The position numbers and the translations under genes were made by a program. From contig NZ_JASNRC010000008.1 of NCBI RefSeq assembly GCF_030411995.1, positions 186,001 to 250,000 on the forward strand: DNA of 64,000 bases, in the 5' to 3' direction. The DNA comes from Massilia sp. YIM B02769 (GTDB taxonomy: Bacteria > Pseudomonadota > Gammaproteobacteria > Burkholderiales > Burkholderiaceae_D). Positions 1 to 8,974 of the stretch are shown here, piece by piece. The number at the start of each line of letters is the position of its first letter. Positions within the stretch are counted from its first letter, which is position 1. The notes beneath the pieces were generated by a model. It saw nothing but the letters and a program-made list of their open reading frames with translations. It searched no databases and had not been told where the DNA came from.

Positions 1-626
1 CGATGTTCATCACGCCGCTGCTGGCGCGCCTGGGCCGCAGCATCGGCGAGCGCGCCGAACGCCGCGAGCAGGCACACGTCATGCAGGTCGACGATGCCGA
101 CCTGGCGGCGGCGCGCGGCCGCATCATCATCGCCGGCTATGGCCGCGTGGGACAGCAGCTGGGCAAGCTGCTCGAGGCCCAGCGCATCGATTTCATCGCC
201 TTCGAGAACAACGCCAGGATGGTGTCAACGCTGCATGCGCAAGGCTTGCCGGTCTACTTCGGCAATGCCGCGCGCTGCGAGCTGCTGCGCCGCGTGCACG
301 CCGACGAAGCACCCGCCATCGTGCTGACCATGGATCACCCGGCATCGGCCCTGCAGGCGGTGCGCGGCATCCGGCGCGACTTCCCGCACGTGCCGCTGTT
401 CGTGCGCTCGCGCGACGAAAAGCACGCACGCGCCCTGCGCCTGGCCGGCGCCACGGTGGTGGTGCCGGAGACGCTGGAAGCGAGCCTGCAGCTGTCGGCC
501 TTCGTGCTGGAGACGATGGGCCTGGACGAACGCACCGTGGACGATATCGTCGACCGCGAGCGCGACCTCTTCGCCGAGCAGCTGAACGATGCCGGCCTGC
601 GCGAAGCCGGCACGCACCGCGCCTGA
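1..626 (+). CDS. C-terminal part of a CPA2-type K+/H+ antiporter with TrkA-N (RCK) domain, 5' end outside window
   Basis: Only the cytoplasmic tail is present. The reading frame is open from the window edge, so the first Met is probably internal. A Rossmann dinucleotide-binding motif (IIIAGYGRVGQQLGKLLE) sits about 40 residues in, followed by the acidic strand end (IDFIAFENN) and the helix-strand pattern of an RCK/TrkA-N domain. Kef-type antiporters carry such a domain behind a 12-TM transporter and use it to gate potassium efflux by NAD(H) or glutathione adducts. The Kef-like assignment is from the domain alone. A TrkA-N domain on another transporter is possible, because the transmembrane part is not visible here. 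Confidence 0.8.
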   Translation, partial: MFITPLLARLGRSIGERAERREQAHVMQVDDADLAAARGRIIIAGYGRVGQQLGKLLEAQRIDFIAFENNARMVSTLHAQGLPVYFGNAARCELLRRVHADEAPAIVLTMDHPASALQAVRGIRRDFPHVPLFVRSRDEKHARALRLAGATVVVPETLEASLQLSAFVLETMGLDERTVDDIVDRERDLFAEQLNDAGLREAGTHRA

Positions 627-630
627 CGCG

Positions 631-2238
631 TCAAGCCAGGGCACGCTCCGCCGCGCGCCAGCCCCACCACGAGGCTTCCTCGAACACCGACAAGCCGGAC
701 AAATCGGCATGCGCGAACAGGACAGGACCGTCCGCTTCGCGCAGCGCCGCCATCCCCGCGTTCGAGCGGAAACCCGGCGCCGGCACCGCCATCGCATGCG
801 CGCGCAAGGTGATGTCGACGCGCTCGACGTTCGCCGCCAGCGTCCAGCCATAGGCCGCCTTCAGGTCGGCGCTCGCCAGTTCGATCAATTCTCGCGCACC
901 CGCCGACTGCATCCAGCGCCGCGCCGCCAAAGCCGTCATGTGCGACAGCGCCACGTAGGCCGTGAACACGCTGCGCTCGGCCGGCTCCATGCGGATGTCC
1001 TGGTGGGTCGAGACCACATAGCCCAGCCCCGGCTCGGACTGCACCACGTTGTCCCAGGACAGCGCCACGTCGTCGCGCTCGCGCGGCGGGTGCCGCATGA
1101 CGAAATTGGCGACCAGCCAGGGCGCGTATTCGGGCAAATGGCGCCGCATATCGAAACCGTCGTCGGCCATCCCCTCGACCACGCGCGCCGCGACAAAGAC
1201 CGGCATCGCGCAGACCGCCTTGCGGGCGCGGACAAGGTAAGTCATGGGCATCCCGTTTTCCAAACTGAAGCACAGCGCCTCGACGCCACTGCCCGTACGG
1301 CGCACGCGCACCGCCGTGCCGGGCCGGCGCGGGACACCCGAGCGCGCCGCCATGCCCGCCGCCAGTGGCGCCAGCCCGCCCGGCCAGGTCAGCACCGCCG
1401 AATCGGACGCATTCGCCGCCCGCCCGCTGCGCCCGGCAAAGTAATGCAGCCCGGCCCAGGCCGAGACCCGGTCGTAGCGCGCGCCGTAGTCGTCGCGGCA
1501 GCAGTAATTCAGGTACCAGTGCAGGCTGGGCGCGCGGTAGCCTTCGCGTTCCAGCCATGCCTTGAAGCTGATGCGGTCGAGGTCCGCCTGCGCCATGTCG
1601 GTTGACGACAGCGCCGACGGGAACACGAACAAGCGCTTGCCGTCCGCACCGCGCTGCCCGCGCAGGCGTTCCATGTGGGCGAAGAAGCGCCGCTGCTCGG
1701 CCAGCTCGGCCTCCGGCACGCCGAGCGCAGGCACCAGGCCCTCCTGCCACCGCCCGTTCACCAGCAGCCGCTCCTCGGGCGCATGCACGATGTAGCGCTC
1801 GTCGTAATACGGCGTCTCGCCAAAGGAATCGCGTTCGATGATGCCCAGGTCGGACAGGATCGCGCGCACGTGGGTCGATTCCGTCGACGGCAGCGGCAGG
1901 TAGTGGGCGCCGGTCGGGCATTCCAGCTCGCCGTAGCGCGCCCCGGCCGCGTTGCCGAAGGCTTGCGGCCCATCGATCATCAGCGCCCGCGCCCCTTCCC
2001 GCCCCAGCTTCCAGGCCGCCGTCAACCCGGCGATGCCCGAGCCGAGGATGACGACGTCGGTCTCGATCGCGCTGGAGGGCGGCGGCAAGGCCCGCGCATC
2101 GCGCAGGAAGTGGCCCTCTTCGCGCCCAGGATAGCTGAGATGCGGCGCGATCTCTTGCCAGCGCATGAAACCGGCACCGCTGGCCAGCGCCGCCAGCGAC
2201 GCGCCACCGGCCGACAGCAAGAACGACCTGCGGTCCAT
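631..2238 (-). CDS. Tat-exported FAD-dependent amine oxidase-like oxidoreductase
   Basis: A 535-aa protein starting MDRRSFLLSAGG, a twin-arginine signal followed by an Ala/Gly-rich hydrophobic stretch, so it is probably exported folded with its flavin. The FAD motif VVILGSGIAGLTAAWKL lies near residue 65, typical of NAD(P)-binding-8/flavin amine oxidase proteins. Its start codon shares one base with the stop of the upstream aminopropyltransferase gene (TGATG), so the two are translationally coupled. The partner makes polyamines, which suggests a polyamine or other amine as substrate, but no substrate residue is recognised. A longer in-frame start exists inside the neighbour but would remove the Tat signal from the N-terminus. 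Convergent with the antiporter gene 4 bp away. Confidence 0.75.
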   Translation of the reverse strand: MDRRSFLLSAGGASLAALASGAGFMRWQEIAPHLSYPGREEGHFLRDARALPPPSSAIETDVVILGSGIAGLTAAWKLGREGARALMIDGPQAFGNAAGARYGELECPTGAHYLPLPSTESTHVRAILSDLGIIERDSFGETPYYDERYIVHAPEERLLVNGRWQEGLVPALGVPEAELAEQRRFFAHMERLRGQRGADGKRLFVFPSALSSTDMAQADLDRISFKAWLEREGYRAPSLHWYLNYCCRDDYGARYDRVSAWAGLHYFAGRSGRAANASDSAVLTWPGGLAPLAAGMAARSGVPRRPGTAVRVRRTGSGVEALCFSLENGMPMTYLVRARKAVCAMPVFVAARVVEGMADDGFDMRRHLPEYAPWLVANFVMRHPPRERDDVALSWDNVVQSEPGLGYVVSTHQDIRMEPAERSVFTAYVALSHMTALAARRWMQSAGARELIELASADLKAAYGWTLAANVERVDITLRAHAMAVPAPGFRSNAGMAALREADGPVLFAHADLSGLSVFEEASWWGWRAAERALA

Positions 2239-3749
2239 CAGCGGATCACCTGGCGCCAGTCTTCCTCGAACTCGTGCACCAGCGACTGCGTGTTGAGGCG
2301 GTTCGGCGCCATCTGGCGCCGCCCCATGTCGGGCGGGAAGGCGAACATGGCGCGCGTGGTCTCGGCGTCGAGGTAGCGCATCGGCAGGCGGTAGCTGTCG
2401 GGCGGCTGGTAGCGTCCCTGCGGCGAGGCGAGGATGAAGCCCCACTCCCCGAACGACGGCACGTACAGGTGGTAGGGCCAGGTCTGCATGCCCACTTCGC
2501 GCAGCGTCGCGTCCACCGTCCAGTAGGCGTTCGGCGCGAAATACGGCGAGGTCGATTGCACCACCACCAGGCCATTCGCCGCCACGTGCTTCTTCAGCAC
2601 GCCGTAGAACGGCACCGAATACAACTTGCCGAGGGCGAAGCTGGACGGGTCGGGAAAGTCGACGATCACCGCGTCGTACATGCCGCGGTCCTGCTGCAGC
2701 CAGATCGCGGCATCGGCATTCACCACCGTCACGCGCTTGTCGGCGAAAGCGTGCGCGTTCAGCTTGACCAGTTCCGGGCGGCTGGCAAAGGTGCCGGTCA
2801 TGGCCGGGTCGAGGTCGACCAGGGTCACGTGCTCGATGTTCGGGTAGCGCAGCACTTCGCGCAGGGCCAAGCCATCGCCGCCGCCCAGCACCAGCACCCG
2901 CCTGGCCCAGGGTAGCTGCTGCAGCACCGGGTGCACCAGCGCTTCGTGGTAGCGGTATTCGTCGCGCGAGGAGAACTGCAAATTGCCATTGATGTAGAGG
3001 CGCAGGTCGTCCTTCCAGCGCGTGATCACCAGGCGCTGGTAAGGCGTGGTGGTGGAGTAGACGATGTCGTCGCCGAACAGGCTGCGCTCGCCCCAGCCGA
3101 CCATGCGGTCCGAGAGCACGAAGCCCATCGTCAGCACCAGCAGCACCGAGCAGGCGCGCAGCACGCGGCCGGTCATGTTCGCCAGTTCGCGGCGGAAGGC
3201 GTACAGCGTCCAGAGGCCAACGCCGACATTCAGCATCCCGAACAGGAAGCCGGTGCGCACCAGCCCCAGGTGCGGCGCCAGCACCAGCGGGAACAGCAGC
3301 GACACGGCCAGCGCGCCCAGGTAGTCGAAGGTCAGCACCCGGCTCACCAGTTCAGCGAACTCGGTGCGGCGTTCGTTCAGCGCGCGCATCACCAGCGGCA
3401 CCTCCATCCCGACCAGCATGCCGATCATGAAGACCAGCGTGTAGAGCAGCGTGCGGAAGGGGCCGGCCATCCACGAAAAGGCCATGAACAAAAAGGCGGC
3501 CGAGACGCCGCCGATCAGGCCCACGGCGAGTTCGATGTCGATGAAGCGCGCCAGCACGTCTTCGTCGCGCACGTACTTCGAGAAGTGGGCGCCGACGCCC
3601 ATGGCGAACAGGTAGCAGCCGATGATGGTGGAGAACTGCAGCACCGAGTCGCCAAGCAGGTAGCTCGACAGCGCGCCGGCGATCAGTTCGTAAGCCAGGC
3701 CGCAGGAAGCGACAACGAACACCGACAGGATAAGAATTCTTTTGGTCAT
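2238..3749 (-). CDS. membrane-anchored polyamine aminopropyltransferase (spermidine synthase family)
   Basis: 503 aa. The first ~215 residues form about seven hydrophobic segments. The rest is a spermidine-synthase fold: a substrate-entry segment (TPYQRLVITRW, then DEYRYHEALVHP), the SAM/dcSAM-binding loop VLGGGDGLALREVL, an acidic strand end VTLVDLDP, and the catalytic-region motif VIVDFPDPSS. Known family members transfer aminopropyl groups from decarboxylated SAM to putrescine or related amines. The matching dcSAM source, speD, lies at 6924-7283 in the divergent operon. The membrane domain places the reaction at the inner membrane. Divergent from the DUF350 gene with a 65-bp shared promoter gap. 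Product identity (spermidine or another polyamine) is not decidable here. Confidence 0.85.
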   Translation of the reverse strand: MTKRILILSVFVVASCGLAYELIAGALSSYLLGDSVLQFSTIIGCYLFAMGVGAHFSKYVRDEDVLARFIDIELAVGLIGGVSAAFLFMAFSWMAGPFRTLLYTLVFMIGMLVGMEVPLVMRALNERRTEFAELVSRVLTFDYLGALAVSLLFPLVLAPHLGLVRTGFLFGMLNVGVGLWTLYAFRRELANMTGRVLRACSVLLVLTMGFVLSDRMVGWGERSLFGDDIVYSTTTPYQRLVITRWKDDLRLYINGNLQFSSRDEYRYHEALVHPVLQQLPWARRVLVLGGGDGLALREVLRYPNIEHVTLVDLDPAMTGTFASRPELVKLNAHAFADKRVTVVNADAAIWLQQDRGMYDAVIVDFPDPSSFALGKLYSVPFYGVLKKHVAANGLVVVQSTSPYFAPNAYWTVDATLREVGMQTWPYHLYVPSFGEWGFILASPQGRYQPPDSYRLPMRYLDAETTRAMFAFPPDMGRRQMAPNRLNTQSLVHEFEEDWRQVIR

Positions 3750-3814
3750 GAAACGGCTTTTGTTCTAAGATCGCGATGTGTCGTCATAAAGACAACTTTC
3801 TCTGGAGAACCTGA

Positions 3815-4201
3815 GTGCCCGCCATCCTAGCCTATCTGCTGCACCTCGCGACAGCCATTGCGATGGTCATGGCATTTTTTGTGGTGTACACCCGGGTCAC
3901 GCCCTATGACGAAGTGCTGCTGATCCGCCAGGGCAACGGCGCCGCCGCGCTGTCGCTGGGCGGCACCCTGCTCGGCTTTTCCGCCACCGTCGCCTCGGCC
4001 CTGATGCACACCGCCAGCTACTACCAGTTCCTCGGCTGGGGCCTGGTCGGCATGGTGGTGCAGCTGCTCGTGTTCCTGGTCGCCACGCGCATGCTGCGCA
4101 TGTCGAAGGACCAGATCGAGGCGAACAATTGCGCCTTCGGCGGCCTGCTCGGCGCGATCTCCCTGTCGATCGGCCTGATCAACGCCGGCAGCATTTCCTG
4201 A
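3815..4201 (+). CDS. DUF350 inner-membrane protein
   Basis: 128 aa with four predicted membrane helices and little else, matching the DUF350 pattern of paired two-helix halves. Starts at GTG with a good ribosome site (TCTGGAGAACC) just upstream. First gene of a compact rightward operon: DUF350, SPFH, DUF4178, small Gly-rich protein, speD, with gaps of 34, 10 and 6 bp and then a 4-bp overlap. DUF350 genes recur beside SPFH, DUF4178 and polyamine genes in many bacteria (from general knowledge), but no biochemical role is established. It may be a channel or an anchor in a membrane assembly built by this operon. Confidence 0.75.
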   Translation: MPAILAYLLHLATAIAMVMAFFVVYTRVTPYDEVLLIRQGNGAAALSLGGTLLGFSATVASALMHTASYYQFLGWGLVGMVVQLLVFLVATRMLRMSKDQIEANNCAFGGLLGAISLSIGLINAGSIS

Positions 4202-4235
4202 TTTTTTCCGTTCCCGTTCCTTCCTGGAGCCCATC

Positions 4236-5282
4236 ATGTCCCTCGGTTCATTCATCAAGAAGCAGTTTATCGACGTCCTGCAGTGGAACGAAGATGCCGA
4301 GGGCGTGCTCGCCTGGCGCTTCCCGATGCAGGACTTCGAGATCCAGAACGGCGCCGTGCTGAACGTGCGCGAATCGCAGATGGCGGTCTTCGTCGACGAA
4401 GGCCGCATCGCCGACGTGTTCGGCCCCGGCACCCACACGCTCACCACGCGCACCCTGCCGGTGCTGACCAACCTGAAGAACTGGGACAAGCTGTTCGATT
4501 CGCCCTTCAAGTCGGACGTGTACTTCTTCAGCACCCGCGTGCAGACCGGCCGCAAGTGGGGCACGCCGCAGCCGATCACGATCCGCGACAAGGACTTCGA
4601 CATGATCCGCGTGCGCGCCTTCGGCATGTACTCGTACCGCATCGGCGACCCGCGCGCCTTTTTCACCGAAATCAGCGGCACGCGCGACACCTACACGCGC
4701 GACCAGGTCGAAGACCAGCTGCGCGGCATCCTGATGGCGACCATGGCGTCGTCGCTGGGCGGCTCGAACGTCGCCTTCCTCGACATGGCCGCCAACCAGG
4801 CGCTGATGGCGCAGCAGGTCTACAAGGACCTGGCCACTGCCTTTGCCCGCTACGGCGTGAAGCTCGACGAGTTCAACGTGGCCAGTGTCAGCCTGCCGGA
4901 AGAACTGCAGGCGGCGCTGGACGAGCGCATCTCGGCCGGCATGAAGGGCAGCCTGGGTGCCGACCGCATGAGCGGCTTCACGCAATTCCAGGTGGCCAGC
5001 AGCATCCCGCTGGCGGCGCAGAACGAAGGCGGCCTGGCCGGCATCGGCGCCGGCGTGGGCGCCGGCATGGCGGTGGGCCAGGCCATGGCCCAGGGCATGA
5101 CTGGCGCGTTTGCGCAGCAGCCAGGTGTACCGGCTGCCGCTCCGCAAACGCCGGCTGCGCCGGCCCAGGACTCGATCGAGGACCGCCTGAGCAAGCTGAA
5201 AGGCCTGCTGGATAAAGGCCTGATTTCCGCCGCCGACTACGACAGCACGAAGGCCGAGCTGCTGAAAAAGCTGATCGGCTGA
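4236..5282 (+). CDS. SPFH/Band-7 domain protein with C-terminal SHOCT-like tail (YdjI-type)
   Basis: 348 aa. Begins MSLGSFIKKQFIDVLQW, the typical opening of the soluble SPFH group sometimes called virion core-like, and continues with the band-7 region (residues ~25-230). A Gly/Ala-rich linker (GIGAGVGAGMAVGQAMAQG) and a Pro/Ala-rich hinge lead to a short C-terminal helix pair (EDRLSKLKGLLDKGLISAADYD) that fits the SHOCT oligomerisation motif. Such proteins form rings or patches on membranes. Located between DUF350 and DUF4178, it is probably the scaffold of this cassette. Confidence 0.85.
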   Translation: MSLGSFIKKQFIDVLQWNEDAEGVLAWRFPMQDFEIQNGAVLNVRESQMAVFVDEGRIADVFGPGTHTLTTRTLPVLTNLKNWDKLFDSPFKSDVYFFSTRVQTGRKWGTPQPITIRDKDFDMIRVRAFGMYSYRIGDPRAFFTEISGTRDTYTRDQVEDQLRGILMATMASSLGGSNVAFLDMAANQALMAQQVYKDLATAFARYGVKLDEFNVASVSLPEELQAALDERISAGMKGSLGADRMSGFTQFQVASSIPLAAQNEGGLAGIGAGVGAGMAVGQAMAQGMTGAFAQQPGVPAAAPQTPAAPAQDSIEDRLSKLKGLLDKGLISAADYDSTKAELLKKLIG

Positions 5283-5292
5283 ACGGCTGCCA

Positions 5293-6747
5293 ATGCAGAA
5301 CGTCTCCTGCCCTTCCTGCGGCGCCCCGGTCTCCTTCCGTTCCCACGCCTCCGTCATGGCGGTGTGCGAATTCTGCCGCGCCTGCGTGCTCAAGGAAGCC
5401 GGCGCGGTGCGCGACCTCGGCAAGATGTCCGAGGTGCTGGAAGACTATTCGCCGATCCAGGTCGGCACAAGCGGCGAGCATGGCGGGCGCAGCTTCACCG
5501 TGGTCGGGCGCATCCAGCTGCGCTACGACGCCGCCATGTGGAACGAGTGGTATGTGCTGTACGACGACGGCGCGGGCGGCTGGCTGTCCGACGCATCGAG
5601 CCAGTACGTGCTCACGGCCGAGCAGGAACTGAAGGACGACTATCCGGCCTTCGATGCCATGCGCCCGGGCGGCCAATACCGCTTCGGCCTCGGACCGCAA
5701 ACGCTGGCCGACCGCCGCGTGGCCACCTGCACCGGCGGCCAGGGCGAGCTGCCGTTTCGCGTCGGCGCCGGCTGGCAGGCGCGCGTGGCCGACTTCCGGC
5801 GCGAGAGCCAGTTCGCCACCCTCGATTACTCCGACGGCGACAAGCCCCTGCTGTACAGCGGCTTCGCGGTCACCCTGCCCGGCCTGAAGGCCCAGCTGCT
5901 GCGCGATGACGAACAGATCAAGGCCAGCGCCGGGCGTTACCGCGGGCGCGTCGAGTCGCTCTTGTGCCCTTCCTGCGGTACGGCGATCGGCTACCAGCCG
6001 GGCATGGCCACCAACCTGGTGTGTCCTGCCTGCCAGACGCGCCTGGACGCCAGCACGCCGCAGGTGCAGGTGCTGGCCAAGGGAGAAGAAGCGGGCCGCG
6101 TCCAGTTGACCATCCCGCTCGGCGCCACGGCGCGCATCAACGGCCAGGAGCTGCGCGTCAGCGGCGTCATGCAAAGAATGGACGACGAAGGATCGACCTG
6201 GTTCGAGTACCTGCTGTTCGATGCCAAGGGCGGCTTGCTGTGGCTGGTGGAGACCGACGAAGGCTGGCAGCGTTCGCAGGTGCTCGACACCTGGCCGACG
6301 CCAGCCAATCCGGTGGTTGAGGAAGTCATGCTCGACAAGCTCCCCTACCGCAAGCTGTACGGCTACGAGGCCACGGTGCTGTACGCGGCTGGCGCCTTCA
6401 ACTGGCGCGTGGCGGCCGGCGACAAGGCGCAGGTGGTCGAGTACGAGCGCGGCACCACGCGCCTGTCGGCCGAACTGACGGCGGACGAGCTGACCTGGAG
6501 CCGTTCGACGCCGGTGGCCGACGACCAGGTCCGTACCTGGTTCGGCAAGCAGATGGCCGCGCCGGTGAAGCCCCATGCGGCGGCGCAGATGGACGGCGGC
6601 AGCGGATCGGCGGCGAAGTTCACGATGTGGCTGATCGCCCTGAACCTGGTGCCACTGCTCTTCAATTTCGGCACCGTGCTGTTTTTCACCATCATCGGCC
6701 TGGTGCTGCTCTGGCTACCGCTGATGTTGACGTCGAAGGAAACCTGA
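5293..6747 (+). CDS. DUF4178 protein with two zinc ribbons and C-terminal membrane segment
   Basis: 484 aa. An N-terminal zinc ribbon (CPSCG at 6-10, then CEFC at 25-28) is followed by a beta-rich DUF4178 region, a second ribbon (CPSCG...CPACQ near residues 222-247), a second beta-rich DUF4178-like region, and a strongly hydrophobic C-terminus that can span the membrane once or twice. The duplicated ribbon-plus-domain layout suggests an internal repeat. It starts 10 bp after the SPFH gene. No enzyme motif was recognised. From its position it is likely a membrane-tethered partner of the SPFH scaffold. Confidence 0.75.
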   Translation: MQNVSCPSCGAPVSFRSHASVMAVCEFCRACVLKEAGAVRDLGKMSEVLEDYSPIQVGTSGEHGGRSFTVVGRIQLRYDAAMWNEWYVLYDDGAGGWLSDASSQYVLTAEQELKDDYPAFDAMRPGGQYRFGLGPQTLADRRVATCTGGQGELPFRVGAGWQARVADFRRESQFATLDYSDGDKPLLYSGFAVTLPGLKAQLLRDDEQIKASAGRYRGRVESLLCPSCGTAIGYQPGMATNLVCPACQTRLDASTPQVQVLAKGEEAGRVQLTIPLGATARINGQELRVSGVMQRMDDEGSTWFEYLLFDAKGGLLWLVETDEGWQRSQVLDTWPTPANPVVEEVMLDKLPYRKLYGYEATVLYAAGAFNWRVAAGDKAQVVEYERGTTRLSAELTADELTWSRSTPVADDQVRTWFGKQMAAPVKPHAAAQMDGGSGSAAKFTMWLIALNLVPLLFNFGTVLFFTIIGLVLLWLPLMLTSKET

Positions 6748-6753
6748 CACCCC

Positions 6754-6927
6754 ATGCGTAACAAGTACTCCGCCTATGCCCTGCTGGTTATCATCGTCAT
6801 CGTGGTGGTGAGCTGGATATCGCTGTTCAGCTCTTCGTCGAACACCGGCGGCGGGCGCTGGGGCGGCGGCTCCGGCTATTCCGGCGGCGGGTATTCAGGC
6901 GGCTCCTACGGCGGTGGGCACAAGTGA
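6754..6927 (+). CDS. small Gly-rich single-pass membrane protein
   Basis: 57 aa: MRNKYSAYALLVIIVIVVV begins one clear transmembrane segment, followed by a Ser/Gly/Tyr-rich tail ending SYGGGHK. It starts 6 bp after the DUF4178 stop, and its stop overlaps the speD start (GTGA). Its place in the operon, rather than similarity, argues that it is real. In other bacteria small membrane proteins such as DUF4247 occupy the equivalent slot, so this may be an unrelated replacement. Confidence 0.6.
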   Translation: MRNKYSAYALLVIIVIVVVSWISLFSSSSNTGGGRWGGGSGYSGGGYSGGSYGGGHK

Positions 6928-7283
6928 CGGCGCTGCACCGTCCCGCCGGCATCCACCTGCTGGCCGATCTGCACGGGATCGAGGCATCGCTGCTGACCGA
7001 CGCCGAACGCATCGACGCCCTGCTGCGCGAAGCCGCGCTGGCCGCCGGCGCACGCATCCTGCACAGTCACTTCCATGCCTTCGGCCCCGGCATGGGCATC
7101 ACCGGCGTGCTGCTGCTGGCCGAATCGCACATCTCGATCCACACCTGGCCCGAGGTCGGCTTTGCCGCCGCCGACATCTTCATGTGCGGCGCCGCGCGGC
7201 CGCAACTGGCGCTCGATGTCATCGACCAGGCCCTCGCACCGGGCGCGCGTGAAGTAAAAATCATCGAACGCGGCCAGCTATAA
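6924..7283 (+). CDS. speD: S-adenosylmethionine decarboxylase proenzyme (class 1b, SpeH type)
   Basis: 119 aa. The self-cleavage motif is visible as AESHISIHTWPE: Ser68 would become the pyruvoyl group, and His73 and Cys88 (IFMCG) fit the processing and catalytic residues known for the Thermotoga/Bacillus type (Ser63, His68, Cys83, a constant +5 shift). It makes decarboxylated SAM, the aminopropyl donor for the synthase encoded at 2238-3749. A GTG start overlaps the stop of the preceding small gene by 4 bp, so it is the last gene of the DUF350 operon. Confidence 0.93.
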   Translation: MTALHRPAGIHLLADLHGIEASLLTDAERIDALLREAALAAGARILHSHFHAFGPGMGITGVLLLAESHISIHTWPEVGFAAADIFMCGAARPQLALDVIDQALAPGAREVKIIERGQL

Positions 7284-7314
7284 TCGGCCCTCTTTCAACC
7301 TGGCGAAAAAGACA

Positions 7315-8547
7315 ATGACCGATACTTCGAAAGCACTCGGCCACATCCGCGTGCTCGACCTCTCGCGCGTGCTGGCCGGCCCCTGGTGCGCACAGAACCT
7401 GGCCGACCTGGGCGCCGACGTGATCAAGATCGAACGTCCCGGCAGCGGCGACGACACGCGTGCCTGGGGTCCGCCCTACGCAAAGGACGCGGACGGTCAG
7501 GACACCAGCGAAGCCGCCTATTACCTGTCCGCCAACCGCGGCAAGCGCTCGGTGACGGTGGATATCGCGAGCAGCGAAGGTCAGGCCCTGATCCGCGAAC
7601 TGGCGCGCCACTCGGACGTGGTGCTGGAAAACTTCAAGGTCGGCCACCTGAAGCGCTATGGCCTCGACTACGAATCGCTGAAGGCGGTGAAGCCGGACCT
7701 GGTCTACTGCTCGATCACCGGCTTCGGCCAGGACGGCCCGTATGCGCACCGCGCCGGCTACGACTTCCTGATCCAGGGCATGGGCGGCCTGATGTCGGTG
7801 ACCGGCGAACGCGACGAACTGCCCGGCGGCGGCCCGCAAAAGGCCGGCGTGGCGCTGACCGACCTGATGACCGGCATGTACGCGACCATCGCCGTGCTGG
7901 CCGCACTGACGCACCGCGACCGCACCGGCGAAGGCCAGTACATCGACATGGCCCTGCTCGACACGCAAGTGGCGATGCTGGCCAACGTCGGCAGCAATTA
8001 CCTCAACAGCGGCAAGGCGCCGAAACGCTGGGGCAATGCGCACGCCAACATCGTCCCTTACCAGACCTTCGCCTGCGCCGACGGCCACATGATCGTCGCT
8101 GCCGGGAACGATGGCCAGTACCAGAAATTTGTCGAAGCCGGCGGAAAGCCCGAACTGGCGCACGATCCACGCTTCGTCACCAACCCGCTGCGCGTGCAGA
8201 ACCGCGACGTGCTGGTACCGTTGCTGGCCGAGATGGCGGCCACGCGCGGGCGCGACGAGTGGATCGCGATGCTGGAAGAAGTGGGCGTGCCGTGTGGGCC
8301 GATCAACGACGTGGGCGAGGTGTTCGCCAACGAACAGGTGCAGGCGCGCGGGATGGCGATCGATCTGCCGCATCCGGCGGCCGGCAAGGTGACGCTGGTG
8401 CGCAGTCCAATGAAGATGTCGGCCACGCCGGCGACCAGTGCAAAGGCGCCGCCGCTGCTGGGCGAGCACACCGACGAGGTACTGCGCGATGTGCTGGGCA
8501 AGAACGGCGACGAGATTGCGGCGCTGCGCGGCAAGGGTGTGGTGTAG
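7315..8547 (+). CDS. CaiB/BaiF (class III) CoA-transferase family protein
   Basis: 410 aa, full length for the family. The N-terminal motif RVLDLSRVLAGPWCAQNLADLGADVIKIE is diagnostic, and Asp183 in VALTDLMTGMYA corresponds to the catalytic Asp that forms the aspartyl-CoA thioester in formyl-CoA transferase. It moves CoA between carboxylic acids, but the substrate cannot be read from sequence. It begins 31 bp after speD and may be read from the same transcript, though no functional link to polyamines is obvious. Confidence 0.88.
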   Translation: MTDTSKALGHIRVLDLSRVLAGPWCAQNLADLGADVIKIERPGSGDDTRAWGPPYAKDADGQDTSEAAYYLSANRGKRSVTVDIASSEGQALIRELARHSDVVLENFKVGHLKRYGLDYESLKAVKPDLVYCSITGFGQDGPYAHRAGYDFLIQGMGGLMSVTGERDELPGGGPQKAGVALTDLMTGMYATIAVLAALTHRDRTGEGQYIDMALLDTQVAMLANVGSNYLNSGKAPKRWGNAHANIVPYQTFACADGHMIVAAGNDGQYQKFVEAGGKPELAHDPRFVTNPLRVQNRDVLVPLLAEMAATRGRDEWIAMLEEVGVPCGPINDVGEVFANEQVQARGMAIDLPHPAAGKVTLVRSPMKMSATPATSAKAPPLLGEHTDEVLRDVLGKNGDEIAALRGKGVV

Positions 8548-8577
8548 GCTTTCTTCCCCTGCTGCGCTGTTTGCGGA

Positions 8578-8904
8578 TTAGTGCAGCTTGTGCTTGAAGT
8601 CGGACAGCTCCGCGTGGACGCGGGTGACCACCGCTTCCAGGTGCGCCGGCATTTGCGGGCTGGAGCGGCTGATGCGCTTGGCTTCGTCGCCCATGTCTTC
8701 CAGGCTGTCGACGCACTGGACGATTCGTGCTTCATCGTTCGACTGCATGACATCGCGCGCTTGCTTCAGCTCGCGCGAAATTTTCTCGATACAGTCGCGC
8801 ATTTCCTTCGGCGTGTCTTGCGACGAGCGGCAAGCCTGCTCGGCTTCACCGATGGTTTGCTGCAGATGGCTGTAGCGTTGCTGGATTTCGTTTGCTTGCA
8901 ACAT
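8578..8904 (-). CDS. small charged coiled-coil protein of unknown function
   Basis: 108 aa, almost entirely helical and charged, with heptad-like spacing through EKISRELKQARDVMQSNDEA and a His-rich end (SDFKHKLH). A strong ribosome site (GGAGGTCATC) precedes the ATG. No signal peptide, membrane helix or catalytic motif. The codon pattern matches the GC-rich host, unlike the AT-rich genes that follow. Convergent with the CoA-transferase gene. Unrecognised family. Confidence 0.6.
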   Translation of the reverse strand: MLQANEIQQRYSHLQQTIGEAEQACRSSQDTPKEMRDCIEKISRELKQARDVMQSNDEARIVQCVDSLEDMGDEAKRISRSSPQMPAHLEAVVTRVHAELSDFKHKLH

Positions 8905-8974
8905 GATGACCTCCGTTTTGAAGAGAGCAGCCGATTTTAGCGCCGGGAGAAAATGGATGCGTTTTGCGCGTACG

